Origin: Clostridia bacterium
Lineage (GTDB): Bacteria > Bacillota_A > Clostridia > Christensenellales > Aristaeellaceae
DNA: 33,619 nt
Direction of reading: 5' to 3'
Assembly: GCA_017518705.1 (NCBI GenBank)
Contig: JAFWUC010000062.1
Span: 1-33,619, forward strand
This document shows, piece by piece, positions 26,314-33,591 of this stretch; the stretch's first letter is position 1, and each line of letters opens with the position of its first letter. The notes under the pieces are model-generated. The model did no database searches and was not told the origin of the DNA. It was given only the letters and a program-made list of their open reading frames with translations. The position numbers and the translations under genes were made by a program.

Positions 26314-27210
26314 TTACTGTTTGTTCTGCCTTTCGCCGATCAGCTCAAAGAAGGTGATCACCGCTCCGCCGATCACGAACGCGATCAGGGGCGCGGCCTG
26401 CGCCGCGGCGGGGAAGCCCGGGAACACGGGCAGTATGGAGCCTATGACGAAGCCCAGTATGGCGGAATAAGTGGCCTGAGAATGGTTTTTCATCAGCCAG
26501 CGGATCAGCTTTGCCACGAACACCAGCCCCACAAGGCAGCCGATGCCGAAGGGCAGCAGCGTCACTATATCGAAGTGCGCCACGGCGTCGATCACGGCCT
26601 TGTACTGGCCCAGCATCACCATCACGAGGCTGCCGGAAATGCCGGGGATTATCATGGAGGAGCAGGCGATGGCGCCGTACACCACCAGCATCAGCAGCCT
26701 TGCCGCGGAGGGATCCGCGGTGTACTCGGCGGAAGCGTCCTTGGCGTTCTTTATGGCCTCTTTCTGGCTGGAAGCGTCGGACAGGAACATGAACACCATA
26801 AGCGCCAGCACCAAAAGGAAGATCACCACGTGCAGGGGTTTGATGTTCAGTTTTTTCTTTTCGTTGTACGCGGCGCGTTTGAATATGCCGGGGATCGAGA
26901 ACACTATGATGCCGATAAAGAACATTTGGGTGACTTCCGCGTGCTTCGAGAGCAGGCCGCTCATGACCTTGCCGAACAGCACTATGGCGACGCCCATGCC
27001 GATGATTATGGGCAGGAAGAACTTCCATTCGGTCTTTATCTTTTTGAAGAAGTCGGTGATGATGGCGATGATGCGCTCGTACAGGCCCAGCACCACCATC
27101 ACGGTGCCGCCGGAGACGCCCGGTATCACGTTGGCGAAGCCGAACAGGATGCCCGCCACCACGCGGTAGATGATCTGGCCGATGCTGTTTTCGTTAAGTG
27201 TGTTCTGCAT
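26314..27210 (-). CDS. popT: DUF368 protein, undecaprenyl phosphate translocase (PopT family)
   Basis: 298 residues, polytopic with about eight or nine membrane segments. The duplicated family motif is clear: FANVIPGVSGGTVMVVLGLYERI (N-terminal half, about 24-46) and SSMIIPGISGSLVMVMLGQYKAV (second half, about 186-208). DUF368 proteins have been shown to recycle undecaprenyl phosphate across the membrane for envelope polymer synthesis. I apply that by family. AGGAG precedes the ATG. Lies between ruvC and the Fe-S flavoprotein gene. Confidence 0.88.
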   Translation of the reverse strand: MQNTLNENSIGQIIYRVVAGILFGFANVIPGVSGGTVMVVLGLYERIIAIITDFFKKIKTEWKFFLPIIIGMGVAIVLFGKVMSGLLSKHAEVTQMFFIGIIVFSIPGIFKRAAYNEKKKLNIKPLHVVIFLLVLALMVFMFLSDASSQKEAIKNAKDASAEYTADPSAARLLMLVVYGAIACSSMIIPGISGSLVMVMLGQYKAVIDAVAHFDIVTLLPFGIGCLVGLVFVAKLIRWLMKNHSQATYSAILGFVIGSILPVFPGFPAAAQAAPLIAFVIGGAVITFFELIGERQNKQ

Positions 27211-27291
27211 GATATGCTCCTGAATGATTTTATAGTGCCGTGTGTATGATCGCCGCGCCTCCGCGCTGCCGGGCGCGGGAAAGCAGGCGGT

Positions 27292-27786
27292 TTATTTTAT
27301 CCTGAAGTTTTCTTTCGCGTGCTGGCAGTTGGCGTGGGTGAGGGCCACGGCCACCGCGTCGGCGGCGTCGTCGGGCTTTATTATGGCGTCCAGCTTAAGC
27401 AGCAGCTTGACCATGCTCTGCATCTGCTGCTTCTCCGCCCGTCCCCAGCCGGTGATGGCCTGTTTTATCTGCAGGGGAGTGTACTCGTAAAGGTTCTCGG
27501 TCCTCTGGGCGCACGCGACTAGCGCCGCGCCTCTTGCCTGGGCCACGGCTATCGCGGTGGTCACGTTCTGGTTGAAGAAGAGTTCCTCAAACGCCACGTC
27601 GTCGGGCTCGTAAATGTCGAACAGCTGGCTTAGGCCCGTGTAGATCGTTCTTAGGCGCTGGGGCATGGGTGAGTGGGCCATGGTGGAGATCACCCCGCTG
27701 GTCAGCAGGGTGTAATTCCCGCCCGTGTAGTCGATCACCCCGTAGCCCATCAGGGCCAGGCCGGGGTCAATTCCCAGAATTCTCAA
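27292..27786 (-). CDS. ruvC: Holliday junction resolvase RuvC
   Basis: 164 residues. Cuts Holliday junctions during recombination, with RuvAB. Catalytic acids are visible: Asp7 in GIDPG, Glu67/Glu68 in AFEELFF, and Asp140 and Asp143 in KPDDAADAVAVA. The start is TTG at 27786 with GGGGAGG 5 bases upstream. It overlaps the NUDIX gene by 20 bp. ruvA and ruvB are not adjacent. Confidence 0.95.
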   Translation of the reverse strand: MRILGIDPGLALMGYGVIDYTGGNYTLLTSGVISTMAHSPMPQRLRTIYTGLSQLFDIYEPDDVAFEELFFNQNVTTAIAVAQARGAALVACAQRTENLYEYTPLQIKQAITGWGRAEKQQMQSMVKLLLKLDAIIKPDDAADAVAVALTHANCQHAKENFRIK

Positions 27787-28246
27787 AGCCGCCTCCCCGC
27801 TTTTCGCTGCCCAGGAACAGGGTCTCGCCGTAATCTATCAGGGCAGGCAGATTGTCCCGTATCACGCGGGGGAACAGGGGCGCCTCGGAGGCCTGCTTGA
27901 GGGTGAGCCACTCCATGCCCACCTGGTACAGGTCCCTTTCGGCGGGTTCCTTCGCGGGCACGTCCTTGTCGGGACGGCACAGGAACACGAAGTACATTTT
28001 GTGGGCGCTCACCGCGCCCTGGGCGTTCTGGGTCACCCGCTCGAACACGCAGCTCAGGCGCATGGGCGTGACGGTCAGACCCGTCTCTTCCATCACTTCG
28101 CGCCTGACCGCCTCGGTGAGTATCTCGCCGTCGTGCATGCCGCCGCCGGGCAGGGTGTAATAGACTCCCGCGTGGGAGACGCACTTGTTGAGCAAAAGCC
28201 TGCCCTCGTCGAGTATCAGGGCTTTTGCGGAGCATCTAATGGACAT
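27767..28246 (-). CDS. NUDIX hydrolase
   Basis: 159 residues from the ATG at 28246, which has GGAAGG about 8 bases upstream. An ATG 15 bases earlier (28261) has no ribosome binding site. The NUDIX box is complete: GGGMHDGEILTEAVRREVME with EETGL following. Hydrolyses a nucleoside diphosphate linked to another moiety. The substrate is not predictable. First gene of the long minus-strand run, whose promoter is at 28282-28310. Confidence 0.9.
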   Translation of the reverse strand: MSIRCSAKALILDEGRLLLNKCVSHAGVYYTLPGGGMHDGEILTEAVRREVMEETGLTVTPMRLSCVFERVTQNAQGAVSAHKMYFVFLCRPDKDVPAKEPAERDLYQVGMEWLTLKQASEAPLFPRVIRDNLPALIDYGETLFLGSEKRGGGFENSGN

Positions 28247-28281
28247 GGGCATACCTTCCATATTTTAGGAAATGATATTAT

Positions 28282-28310
28282 ATTATACATCTATAAGGTA
28301 AGTTTGGCAA
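28282..28310 (-). promoter_or_regulatory. Promoter for the NUDIX-ruvC-popT run
   Basis: Minus strand TTGCCA (28305-28310), 17-bp spacer, TATAAT (28282-28287). The start near 28275 gives a leader of about 30 nt. It is the only clear promoter I see for the minus-strand run down to 13584, although internal ones may exist. Confidence 0.75.
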
Positions 28311-28412
28311 GTTAAAGCTGCGGGCTTTTGACCGCGTGGCAGCCTGCCGTAAAACGGACTGCTTTTTACACACATTTAATGCGCCCGCAACGATTTTGAC
28401 CTACTTTGACGT

Positions 28413-28441
28413 TTGCGTTTTTCCGGTGTTTATGATACAAT
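28413..28441 (+). promoter_or_regulatory. Promoter for ftsH
   Basis: TTGCGT (28413-28418), 17-bp spacer, TACAAT (28436-28441) with a TG one base upstream (extended -10). A TTGACG at 28406 is 24 bp away and not usable with this -10. The stretch between 28311 and 28412 shows nothing else recognisable. Confidence 0.6.
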
Positions 28442-28487
28442 AAACGACAAATAGCATTCAGTGTTTCGAAAGAGAGGAAATTCTGTA

Positions 28488-30614
28488 TTGGATAACAGAC
28501 GAAGGGGCATATTCAGGACCCTGGCGATTTACGCGATAATCATAGCGGGCATACTGCTGGTGGTCACCATGACGGGCACGCCGACGCAGATGGCAGAGCC
28601 GGAAGAGCTCAGCTATTCCAAGCTGCTGGAGAGGATAGAAAACGACCTTAAGCTCTCCGAAGGCGTTGAAGGCGCAAACGAGTCCGGCACGGTGAAAAGC
28701 GTGCTCATCCAGACGGACAGGCTGTACGGTCTTAAGGAAAACAGCCTGATACCCGACGAGCGCTTCAGCAACAAGTATTACGACTTCGCCTGCACGCTGC
28801 CCTCCACGGAGCAGTTCTACAAGGACGTGGGCGCCATATACGAATCGGTGCTGGGCAAGAGCGTGAGCCCCACCGGCTACCGTTTCACCTTCTCCACCAA
28901 GGAGGCGGAAGGCCCCAGCGTGTTCTTGCAGCTGCTGCCCTCCATAATCTCCATACTGCTGTTCGTGGGCATAATGATATTCATCATGCGCATGCAGTCC
29001 GGGGCGAACCGGGGCGCGAACAACTTCGTGCGGGGCAGGACCAAGCTGGTGGATCCCTCCAAGAACCCCATCCGCTACCCCGACGTGGCGGGCGCGGAGG
29101 AGGAAAAGCAGGAGCTGAAAGAAGTAGTGGACTTCCTTAAAGCTCCCGACAAGTACACCAAGCTGGGCGCCAAGATCCCCAAGGGCGTGCTTCTCATCGG
29201 CCCTCCCGGCACCGGCAAAACGCTGCTTGCAAAGGCGGTGGCGGGTGAAGCGGGCGTGCCCTTCTACACCATAAGCGGCTCCGAGTTCATGGAAATGTAC
29301 GTGGGCGTGGGCGCCAGCCGCGTGAGGGACCTGTTCGACCAGGCCAAGAAGACCGCCCCCAGCATGATATTCATAGACGAGATCGACGCCATAGGCCGCC
29401 AGAGGGGCGCGGGCCTGGGCGGAGGCCACGACGAAAGGGAGCAGACCCTGAACCAGCTGCTGGTGGAAATGGACGGCTTTACCGCCAATTCGGGCGTCAT
29501 AGTGCTGGCCGCCACCAACAGAAGCGACATACTCGACCCTGCGCTGCTGCGTCCCGGCCGCTTCGACCGGCAGGTGCTGGTGAACTACCCCGATGTGAAG
29601 GGCCGCGAGGAGATACTTAAAGTCCACTCCAAGGGCAAGCCCCTGGCGCCCGACGTGGATCTGCACACCGTGGCGATCATGACCGCGGGCGCCACCGGCG
29701 CTGACCTGGCCAACATAATGAACGAGGCCGCCCTGCTGACCGCCCGGGAAAACAAAAGCCGGATCGGTTTTGCCGAGGTTGAGTCCGCCATCAACCGCGT
29801 GACCATGGGCCTTGAAAAGAAGAGCCACCTGATACCCCCCAAGGACAAGGAAATGGTGGCCTATCACGAGGCGGGCCACGCCCTGGTCGCCTACTACATC
29901 CCCGAGTGCGAAAAGGTGCAGGAGATCACCACCATTCCCCGCGGCATGGCGGGAGGCTACACCAAGTGGCTGCCGGACGAGAAGACCAACTATATGTCCT
30001 CCAACAGGCTGCGCGCCCACATCGCCATGTCCATGGGCGGCATGTGCGCCGAGCAGCTGGTGTACGGCGACGTGACCACCGGCGGCACGAGCGACATCAA
30101 AAACGCCACCTCCCTGGCCCGCAGCATGGTCACCGAGTACGGCATGAGCGACCTGGGTCCCATCTATCTGAGCGGCGAAAGGGAAGTGTTCCTGGGCCGC
30201 CAGTTCGCCCAGACCTCTTCCGGCCTGTCCGAGAAGCTGATGAGCGACGTGGACGACGAAGTGCGCAGGCTCATAACCGAGGGCAGGCAGCGCGCGTCAG
30301 AGATACTGGAACAGCACCGCGACAAGCTGGACGGGCTGGTCAGGCTGCTGATGGAAAAGGAAAAGCTGGACAGGGAAGCCTTCGAGGCTTTCATGGAAGA
30401 CCGGGAATACGATCCCGCCAAGGCCGAGGCGTACCGCTTCTTCAAGCAGGAAGCCGCCGATGCGTCCAAACCCGAAGCGCCCGAAAAAGCCGAAGAAAAG
30501 CAGCCCGAAGATAAGCAACAACCGGAGGAAAAGCAGCCGGAGGAGACCACGGCGGGCGGCGGGGATGCTCCCGAACCGCAGGCGCCGCAGGGCAACACGG
30601 ATACCGAGCAGTAA
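28488..30614 (+). CDS. ftsH: ATP-dependent zinc metalloprotease FtsH
   Basis: About 708 residues from a TTG at 28488, chosen because GAGAGG lies about 10 bases upstream. A GTG at 28461 has none. Two membrane segments (about 11-27 and 147-167) flank an extracytoplasmic domain. The AAA module has Walker A GPPGTGKT (238-245), Walker [10 protein letters not shown], and RPGRFDR. The zinc site is HEAGH (460-464), with Asp536 in TSDIKNA as third ligand. A Glu/Pro/Gln-rich tail (about the last 55 residues, repeated PEEKQPE) extends beyond the folded part. Degrades misfolded membrane proteins and regulatory targets. Confidence 0.95.
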   Translation: MDNRRRGIFRTLAIYAIIIAGILLVVTMTGTPTQMAEPEELSYSKLLERIENDLKLSEGVEGANESGTVKSVLIQTDRLYGLKENSLIPDERFSNKYYDFACTLPSTEQFYKDVGAIYESVLGKSVSPTGYRFTFSTKEAEGPSVFLQLLPSIISILLFVGIMIFIMRMQSGANRGANNFVRGRTKLVDPSKNPIRYPDVAGAEEEKQELKEVVDFLKAPDKYTKLGAKIPKGVLLIGPPGTGKTLLAKAVAGEAGVPFYTISGSEFMEMYVGVGASRVRDLFDQAKKTAPSMIFIDEIDAIGRQRGAGLGGGHDEREQTLNQLLVEMDGFTANSGVIVLAATNRSDILDPALLRPGRFDRQVLVNYPDVKGREEILKVHSKGKPLAPDVDLHTVAIMTAGATGADLANIMNEAALLTARENKSRIGFAEVESAINRVTMGLEKKSHLIPPKDKEMVAYHEAGHALVAYYIPECEKVQEITTIPRGMAGGYTKWLPDEKTNYMSSNRLRAHIAMSMGGMCAEQLVYGDVTTGGTSDIKNATSLARSMVTEYGMSDLGPIYLSGEREVFLGRQFAQTSSGLSEKLMSDVDDEVRRLITEGRQRASEILEQHRDKLDGLVRLLMEKEKLDREAFEAFMEDREYDPAKAEAYRFFKQEAADASKPEAPEKAEEKQPEDKQQPEEKQPEETTAGGGDAPEPQAPQGNTDTEQ

Positions 30615-30681
30615 CACCGGAACTTTGCTTCGGAACGCTCCGAAGAAATACCTGTATACACCGCCTGATCGACAGGCTCAA

Positions 30682-30715
30682 ACGGCGAAGGACGGCTAAT
30701 TAACGCCTTCGCCGT
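30682..30715 (+). terminator. Hairpin between ftsH and hisS (weak terminator or attenuator)
   Basis: 10-bp perfect stem ACGGCGAAGG/CCTTCGCCGT with a 14-base loop, and no T run after it. With a smaller 7-bp hairpin at about 30628-30645 (CTTCGGA/TCCGAAG), it is the only structure in the 139-bp gap. There is no T-box-like leader. Confidence 0.4.
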
Positions 30716-30753
30716 AGCGATATAACGGCCGGACAGACCGAAAAGGAGAACGG

Positions 30754-32001
30754 ATGAAGACTAATCCCGTAAAAGGCACCAAGGATTTCCTGCCTGCCGA
30801 GACCCGTCTTAGGGACTATGTGAGGGGAGTAATACTGGATACGTACCGCGCCAGCGGCTTTGAGAGGGTGTCCACCCCCATACTGGAGGACATGGAGAAC
30901 CTGAACAAGAGCGAGGGTGGCGACAACCTGAACCTCATATTCAAGATCATGAAGCGGGGCGAAAAGCTGGACGAAGCGTTTGCTTCCAAAGATCCCGACG
31001 CCCTGTGCGACATGGGATTGAGGTACGACCTGACCCTGCCCCTGGCCCGCTTCTACGCCGCCAACAAGGAGGCGCTGCCCCGGGTGTTCAAGGTGATCCA
31101 GACCGACCGGGTGTACCGGGCGGAGCGGCCCCAGAAGGGCAGGATGCGGGAGTTCATACAGTGCGATATCGACATACTGGGCGACGAGAGCCACCAGGCG
31201 GAGATCGAGCTGATCGACGTGACCACCCGCGCCCTGGGCAAGCTTGGCTTCAGGGGCTTTACCGTCAACATAAACGACCGCAGGATACTGCGCGGCATGC
31301 TGGAAGGCATGGGCTTTGCGCCGGAGAGCCTGGAGAGCGTGTGCGTGTCCTTTGACAAACTGGACAAGATCGGCGCTTCGGGAGTGTGCGAGGAGCTCCG
31401 GGGCAAGGAATGCCCCGCCGAAGCCGTAGACAGGCTGGGCGCATTGCTGGAAAAGGGAGACCTGTCCCTTGACGCGGTCAGGCAGTACTATTCCGACGAA
31501 GAAGTGATCTCCCGCGTGGAGGAGATCGTCGCCTCGGCCAACGCGCTGTCGGAAGGCGGTTACACCGCCGTGTTCGACGCGTCCCTCACCAGGGGCCAGG
31601 GCTATTACACCGGCTGCGTGTTCGAGGTAAGGCAGCCTGGCTATCCCGGCGCCATAGCGGGCGGCGGCAGGTACGACCGCATGATAGGCAAGTTCACGGG
31701 CACGGACACTCCCGCGGTGGGCTTCTCGATAGGTTTCGAGCGCATCTGCCAGATACTGGCGGAGCAGGGCTTTGCCGTGCCGGGAGACAAGCGTCTGGCG
31801 CTTTTGTACAAAGACGACGCCCCGTTTACGGACGTGCTCAGAAAGGCGCAGTCCCTGCGCAGCGAATACGCGGTGACCGTGCTTAAGCAGAGGAAGCTCT
31901 CCAAACAGCTCAACCAGCTGGAGCAGCAGGGCTACGCTTTCGCGGCGTTCTTCGATACGGGCGACATCAAACCACTGGGGGCAGAAAAACAGGATGGCTA
32001 A
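30754..32001 (+). CDS. hisS: Histidyl-tRNA synthetase-like protein (atypical, short C-terminus)
   Basis: 415 residues. Class II synthetase fold: GTKDFLP (8-14), motif 2 RVYRAERPQKGRMREFIQCD (119-138) and motif 3 VGFSIGFERI (322-331). The histidine-binding loop reads LTRGQGYYTG (278-287) where HisRS normally has LVRGLDYYTG, and the C-terminal anticodon-binding domain is about 70 residues and ends early. The intact motif 2 arginine and RG.YYTG loop favour a working HisRS over the HisZ subunit, but HisZ-like or paralogue status is not excluded. No his biosynthesis genes are near. AAGGAG precedes the ATG. Confidence 0.8.
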   Translation: MKTNPVKGTKDFLPAETRLRDYVRGVILDTYRASGFERVSTPILEDMENLNKSEGGDNLNLIFKIMKRGEKLDEAFASKDPDALCDMGLRYDLTLPLARFYAANKEALPRVFKVIQTDRVYRAERPQKGRMREFIQCDIDILGDESHQAEIELIDVTTRALGKLGFRGFTVNINDRRILRGMLEGMGFAPESLESVCVSFDKLDKIGASGVCEELRGKECPAEAVDRLGALLEKGDLSLDAVRQYYSDEEVISRVEEIVASANALSEGGYTAVFDASLTRGQGYYTGCVFEVRQPGYPGAIAGGGRYDRMIGKFTGTDTPAVGFSIGFERICQILAEQGFAVPGDKRLALLYKDDAPFTDVLRKAQSLRSEYAVTVLKQRKLSKQLNQLEQQGYAFAAFFDTGDIKPLGAEKQDG

Positions 32002-32782
32002 GTCACGTTCCGGTTCAAAAGGCGGCGCTTCACCGGCGTGGCGGGCGGTCATGCTCGTATACGCGGTGATCTTCTTCAAGCTGCTGCCTCTGTACGAGAT
32101 CAGGACGCTGGAATTCATCTATCCGCGCCTGATGGACGCGATAGGAGTGGGCGACTACACCCTGTCATTCATCGTGGCGGGGGCGTGCGCAGCCGGACTG
32201 CTGCTGGTCATGTTCGCTCCCGTGTCAAAACGCTGGCTGCTGGCGGCGGGGCTCATACTCTTCATGACCCCCGTGTGGCTTATTGGGGACGGCAAGGCGG
32301 GCGCCATGGACGCCTGGGCGTACGCGGGCTTTCCCGACGACGCGCTCAAGCTGCTGTTCGCCGCGCTGCTCTCCCTTTGGGCGCTGGTGGTCGTGCGCGG
32401 CGAAAGCAAAAGCAGCTTAAAGGGCGTGCTGGCGGGGGCACTCATCGCCGTGGACGTGATGTGCTACGTGTACGGCTCCAAGCCCCTGTACTGGTCCGAG
32501 ATAAATAACATAATGTGCCTGGCGCTGATAACGGGCTTCTTTGCCGATACGGCGCTCAACGGCTTCTGCCCGGGCGCACTGGTGCCCGCTTTGGTGTGCG
32601 CCGCGCAGCTGGCGCTGATCTACCTGGATCAAAGCCGCGCGCTCACGCTGTGGATCACCCTGGGGCTTTCCGTGGCAGGGGCGGTCATACTGGCGTGGAA
32701 AAAGCCCAAAGGCAGCCTGGGCGGCGTGTTCGCCCTGACGGGCTTCGCGGTGAACACCGCGCTGATGCTCACCAGGCTTTGA
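31994..32782 (+). CDS. Polytopic membrane protein of unknown function
   Basis: 262 residues with about seven or eight hydrophobic segments after a short basic start (MAKSRSGSKGG). No recognisable motif. FFADTALNGFCPGALVPALVC near 193-213 is the most distinctive stretch. The ATG overlaps the end of hisS by 8 bp, so it is co-translated with it. A terminator follows within 10 bases. Confidence 0.75.
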   Translation: MAKSRSGSKGGASPAWRAVMLVYAVIFFKLLPLYEIRTLEFIYPRLMDAIGVGDYTLSFIVAGACAAGLLLVMFAPVSKRWLLAAGLILFMTPVWLIGDGKAGAMDAWAYAGFPDDALKLLFAALLSLWALVVVRGESKSSLKGVLAGALIAVDVMCYVYGSKPLYWSEINNIMCLALITGFFADTALNGFCPGALVPALVCAAQLALIYLDQSRALTLWITLGLSVAGAVILAWKKPKGSLGGVFALTGFAVNTALMLTRL

Positions 32783-32789
32783 TGCGAAA

Positions 32790-32824
32790 GGGGACGCACC
32801 TTAAGCGTCCCCGCAGTTTATTTT
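32790..32824 (+). terminator. Terminator after the ftsH-hisS-membrane protein operon
   Basis: 8-bp stem GGGGACGC/GCGTCCCC with a 7-nt loop, followed by a broken T stretch (GCAGTTTATTTT). Confidence 0.75.
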
Positions 32825-32846
32825 GGCGTAAACTCTTGGCAGGGTA

Positions 32847-32875
32847 TTGACAATTCCGCCCGTATGACGTAAAAT
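32847..32875 (+). promoter_or_regulatory. Strong promoter upstream of the tRNA-Arg half array
   Basis: Consensus TTGACA (32847-32852), 17-bp spacer, TAAAAT (32870-32875). The predicted start is near 32882, about 35 nt before the first tRNA half, with a small hairpin CCGCC/GGCGG (32888-32904) between. This is probably the original promoter of the tRNA gene, now separated from the intact copy by about 640 bp. Confidence 0.8.
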
Positions 32876-32916
32876 TACAAGGCTAAACCGCCGTGATGCG
32901 GCGGAATAAAGCATGT

Positions 32917-32956
32917 GCGCCTGTAGCTCAGCAGGATAGAGCGTTCGCCTCCTAAG
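32917..32956 (+). pseudogene. tRNA-Arg(CCU) 5' half, copy A (truncated)
   Basis: 40 nt identical to nucleotides 1-40 of the intact tRNA at 33518: acceptor strand, D arm, anticodon stem 5' strand, complete anticodon loop CTCCTAA and one base more. The sequence then diverges (TAGGAC). No 3' half follows before the next copy. Confidence 0.9.
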
Positions 32957-33216
32957 TAGGACAAATTCTTACTACAGCCTGGCAAGACGTGAGCTAGACA
33001 AGATGCGGAAACAAGTCGATTTTAGTCGATTTTGAGGAAACCGCAGAAGTACACTTTGTAACAAGCCGTTAACACGCTGAGAGCCCCCAAAGGGCAAAGG
33101 TTGATAATAGTCAAGGAAATTTTGATAATAAAACCTAACAACTCATATTATCAATTTTCCAGAAAAAGGCCGAAAAACGGCAAAAAATGTCAAAAATTGA
33201 ACACTTTTAGCAATAT
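32957..33216 (+). repeat. Non-coding unit A of the tRNA-linked tandem array
   Basis: 260 bp with no plausible gene. It is homologous to unit B (33265-33517). Contents: GTCGATTTT twice, 10 bp apart (33015, 33025), framed by TGCGG/CCGCA. TTGATAATA occurs at 33101 and 33122, and its exact inverse TATTATCAA at 33146-33154. A GCCGAAAAACGGC hairpin lies near 33169-33181, and an inverted relative of the TCGATTTT repeat ends 17 bp before the next tRNA half. The block 33003-33064 is nearly identical in unit B. Confidence 0.85.
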
Positions 33217-33264
33217 GCGCCTGTAGCTCAGCAGGATAGAGCGTTCGCCTCCTAAGCGAAAGGC
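33217..33264 (+). pseudogene. tRNA-Arg(CCU) 5' half, copy B (truncated)
   Basis: 48 nt identical to the intact tRNA from nucleotide 1 through the whole anticodon arm and most of the variable loop, then diverging. The T arm and acceptor 3' strand are absent. The junction creates a 7-bp inverted repeat GTTCGCC/GGCGAAC around the anticodon loop. Confidence 0.9.
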
Positions 33265-33517
33265 GAACCTAACAACTGCCAAAACGAAGTAACCGAGGCA
33301 CAATGCGGAAACAAGTCGATTTTAGTCGATTTTTGAGGAAGCCGCAGAAGCACACTTTGTAACAACCAGTTAACATAAAAATTGGTCCCTAAAAGAGAAA
33401 ACTGCTAACATTCCTGAGGATTTTGCTAATATTACCGCACAACTTTTATTAGCAAATTTTCGAAAAAGGCCGAAAAACAGCAGAATTACGTCAAAAATCG
33501 AACATTTTCAGCCATAA
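33265..33517 (+). repeat. Non-coding unit B of the tRNA-linked tandem array
   Basis: 253 bp, homologous to unit A and with the same geometry. GTCGATTTT occurs at 33315 and 33325. The 9-mer is CTGCTAACA at 33402, TTGCTAATA at 33423, and the inverse TATTAGCAA at 33447-33455. TCAAAAATCGA (33491-33501) is the perfect inverse of TCGATTTTTGA near 33326, 17 bp before the intact tRNA. Spacings of 21 and 24 bp between 9-mers, and 63 bp to the next tRNA start, equal those in unit A. No promoter for the downstream tRNA is evident. Confidence 0.85.
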
Positions 33518-33591
33518 GCGCCTGTAGCTCAGCAGGATAGAGCGTTCGCCTCCTAAGCGAAAGGCCGTGGGTTCGAATCCCGCCAGGCGCG
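33518..33591 (+). tRNA. tRNA-Arg (anticodon CCU)
   Basis: 74 nt with a complete cloverleaf: acceptor GCGCCTG/CAGGCGC, D arm GCTC/GAGC, anticodon stem TTCGC/GCGAA with loop CTCCTAA (anticodon CCT at 33552-33554), 5-nt variable loop, T arm GTGGG-TTCGAAT-CCCGC with one G-T pair, discriminator G. CCA is not encoded. It reads AGG codons, which are common in this window's genes. It is the only intact member of the array. Confidence 0.95.

Noticed and set aside
28458..30020. Minus-strand open frame of 520 codons opposite ftsH, and similar long antisense frames opposite pfkA, the 5'-nucleotidase, glucokinase and hisS
   Set aside because: GC-rich coding regions produce long His/Gly/Ala-rich antisense frames. 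The sense genes are certain and the antisense products look like no protein family.
30615..30753. T-box riboswitch ahead of hisS
   Set aside because: The gap is only 139 bp and shows two simple hairpins, with no T-box sequence or antiterminator.
32957..33517. Group I intron in the tRNA-Arg(CCU) anticodon loop
   Set aside because: Bacterial group I introns do occur at this site, and TGCGGAAAC...CCGCAG resembles P and Q elements. However, no R/S pair (AGACTA with TAGTCC) is conserved between the units, and each unit ends at another 5' half rather than at a 3' half.
32917..33591. CRISPR array
   Set aside because: There are only three repeats, the repeat is a tRNA half, and the intervening sequences are ~255 bp and homologous to each other.
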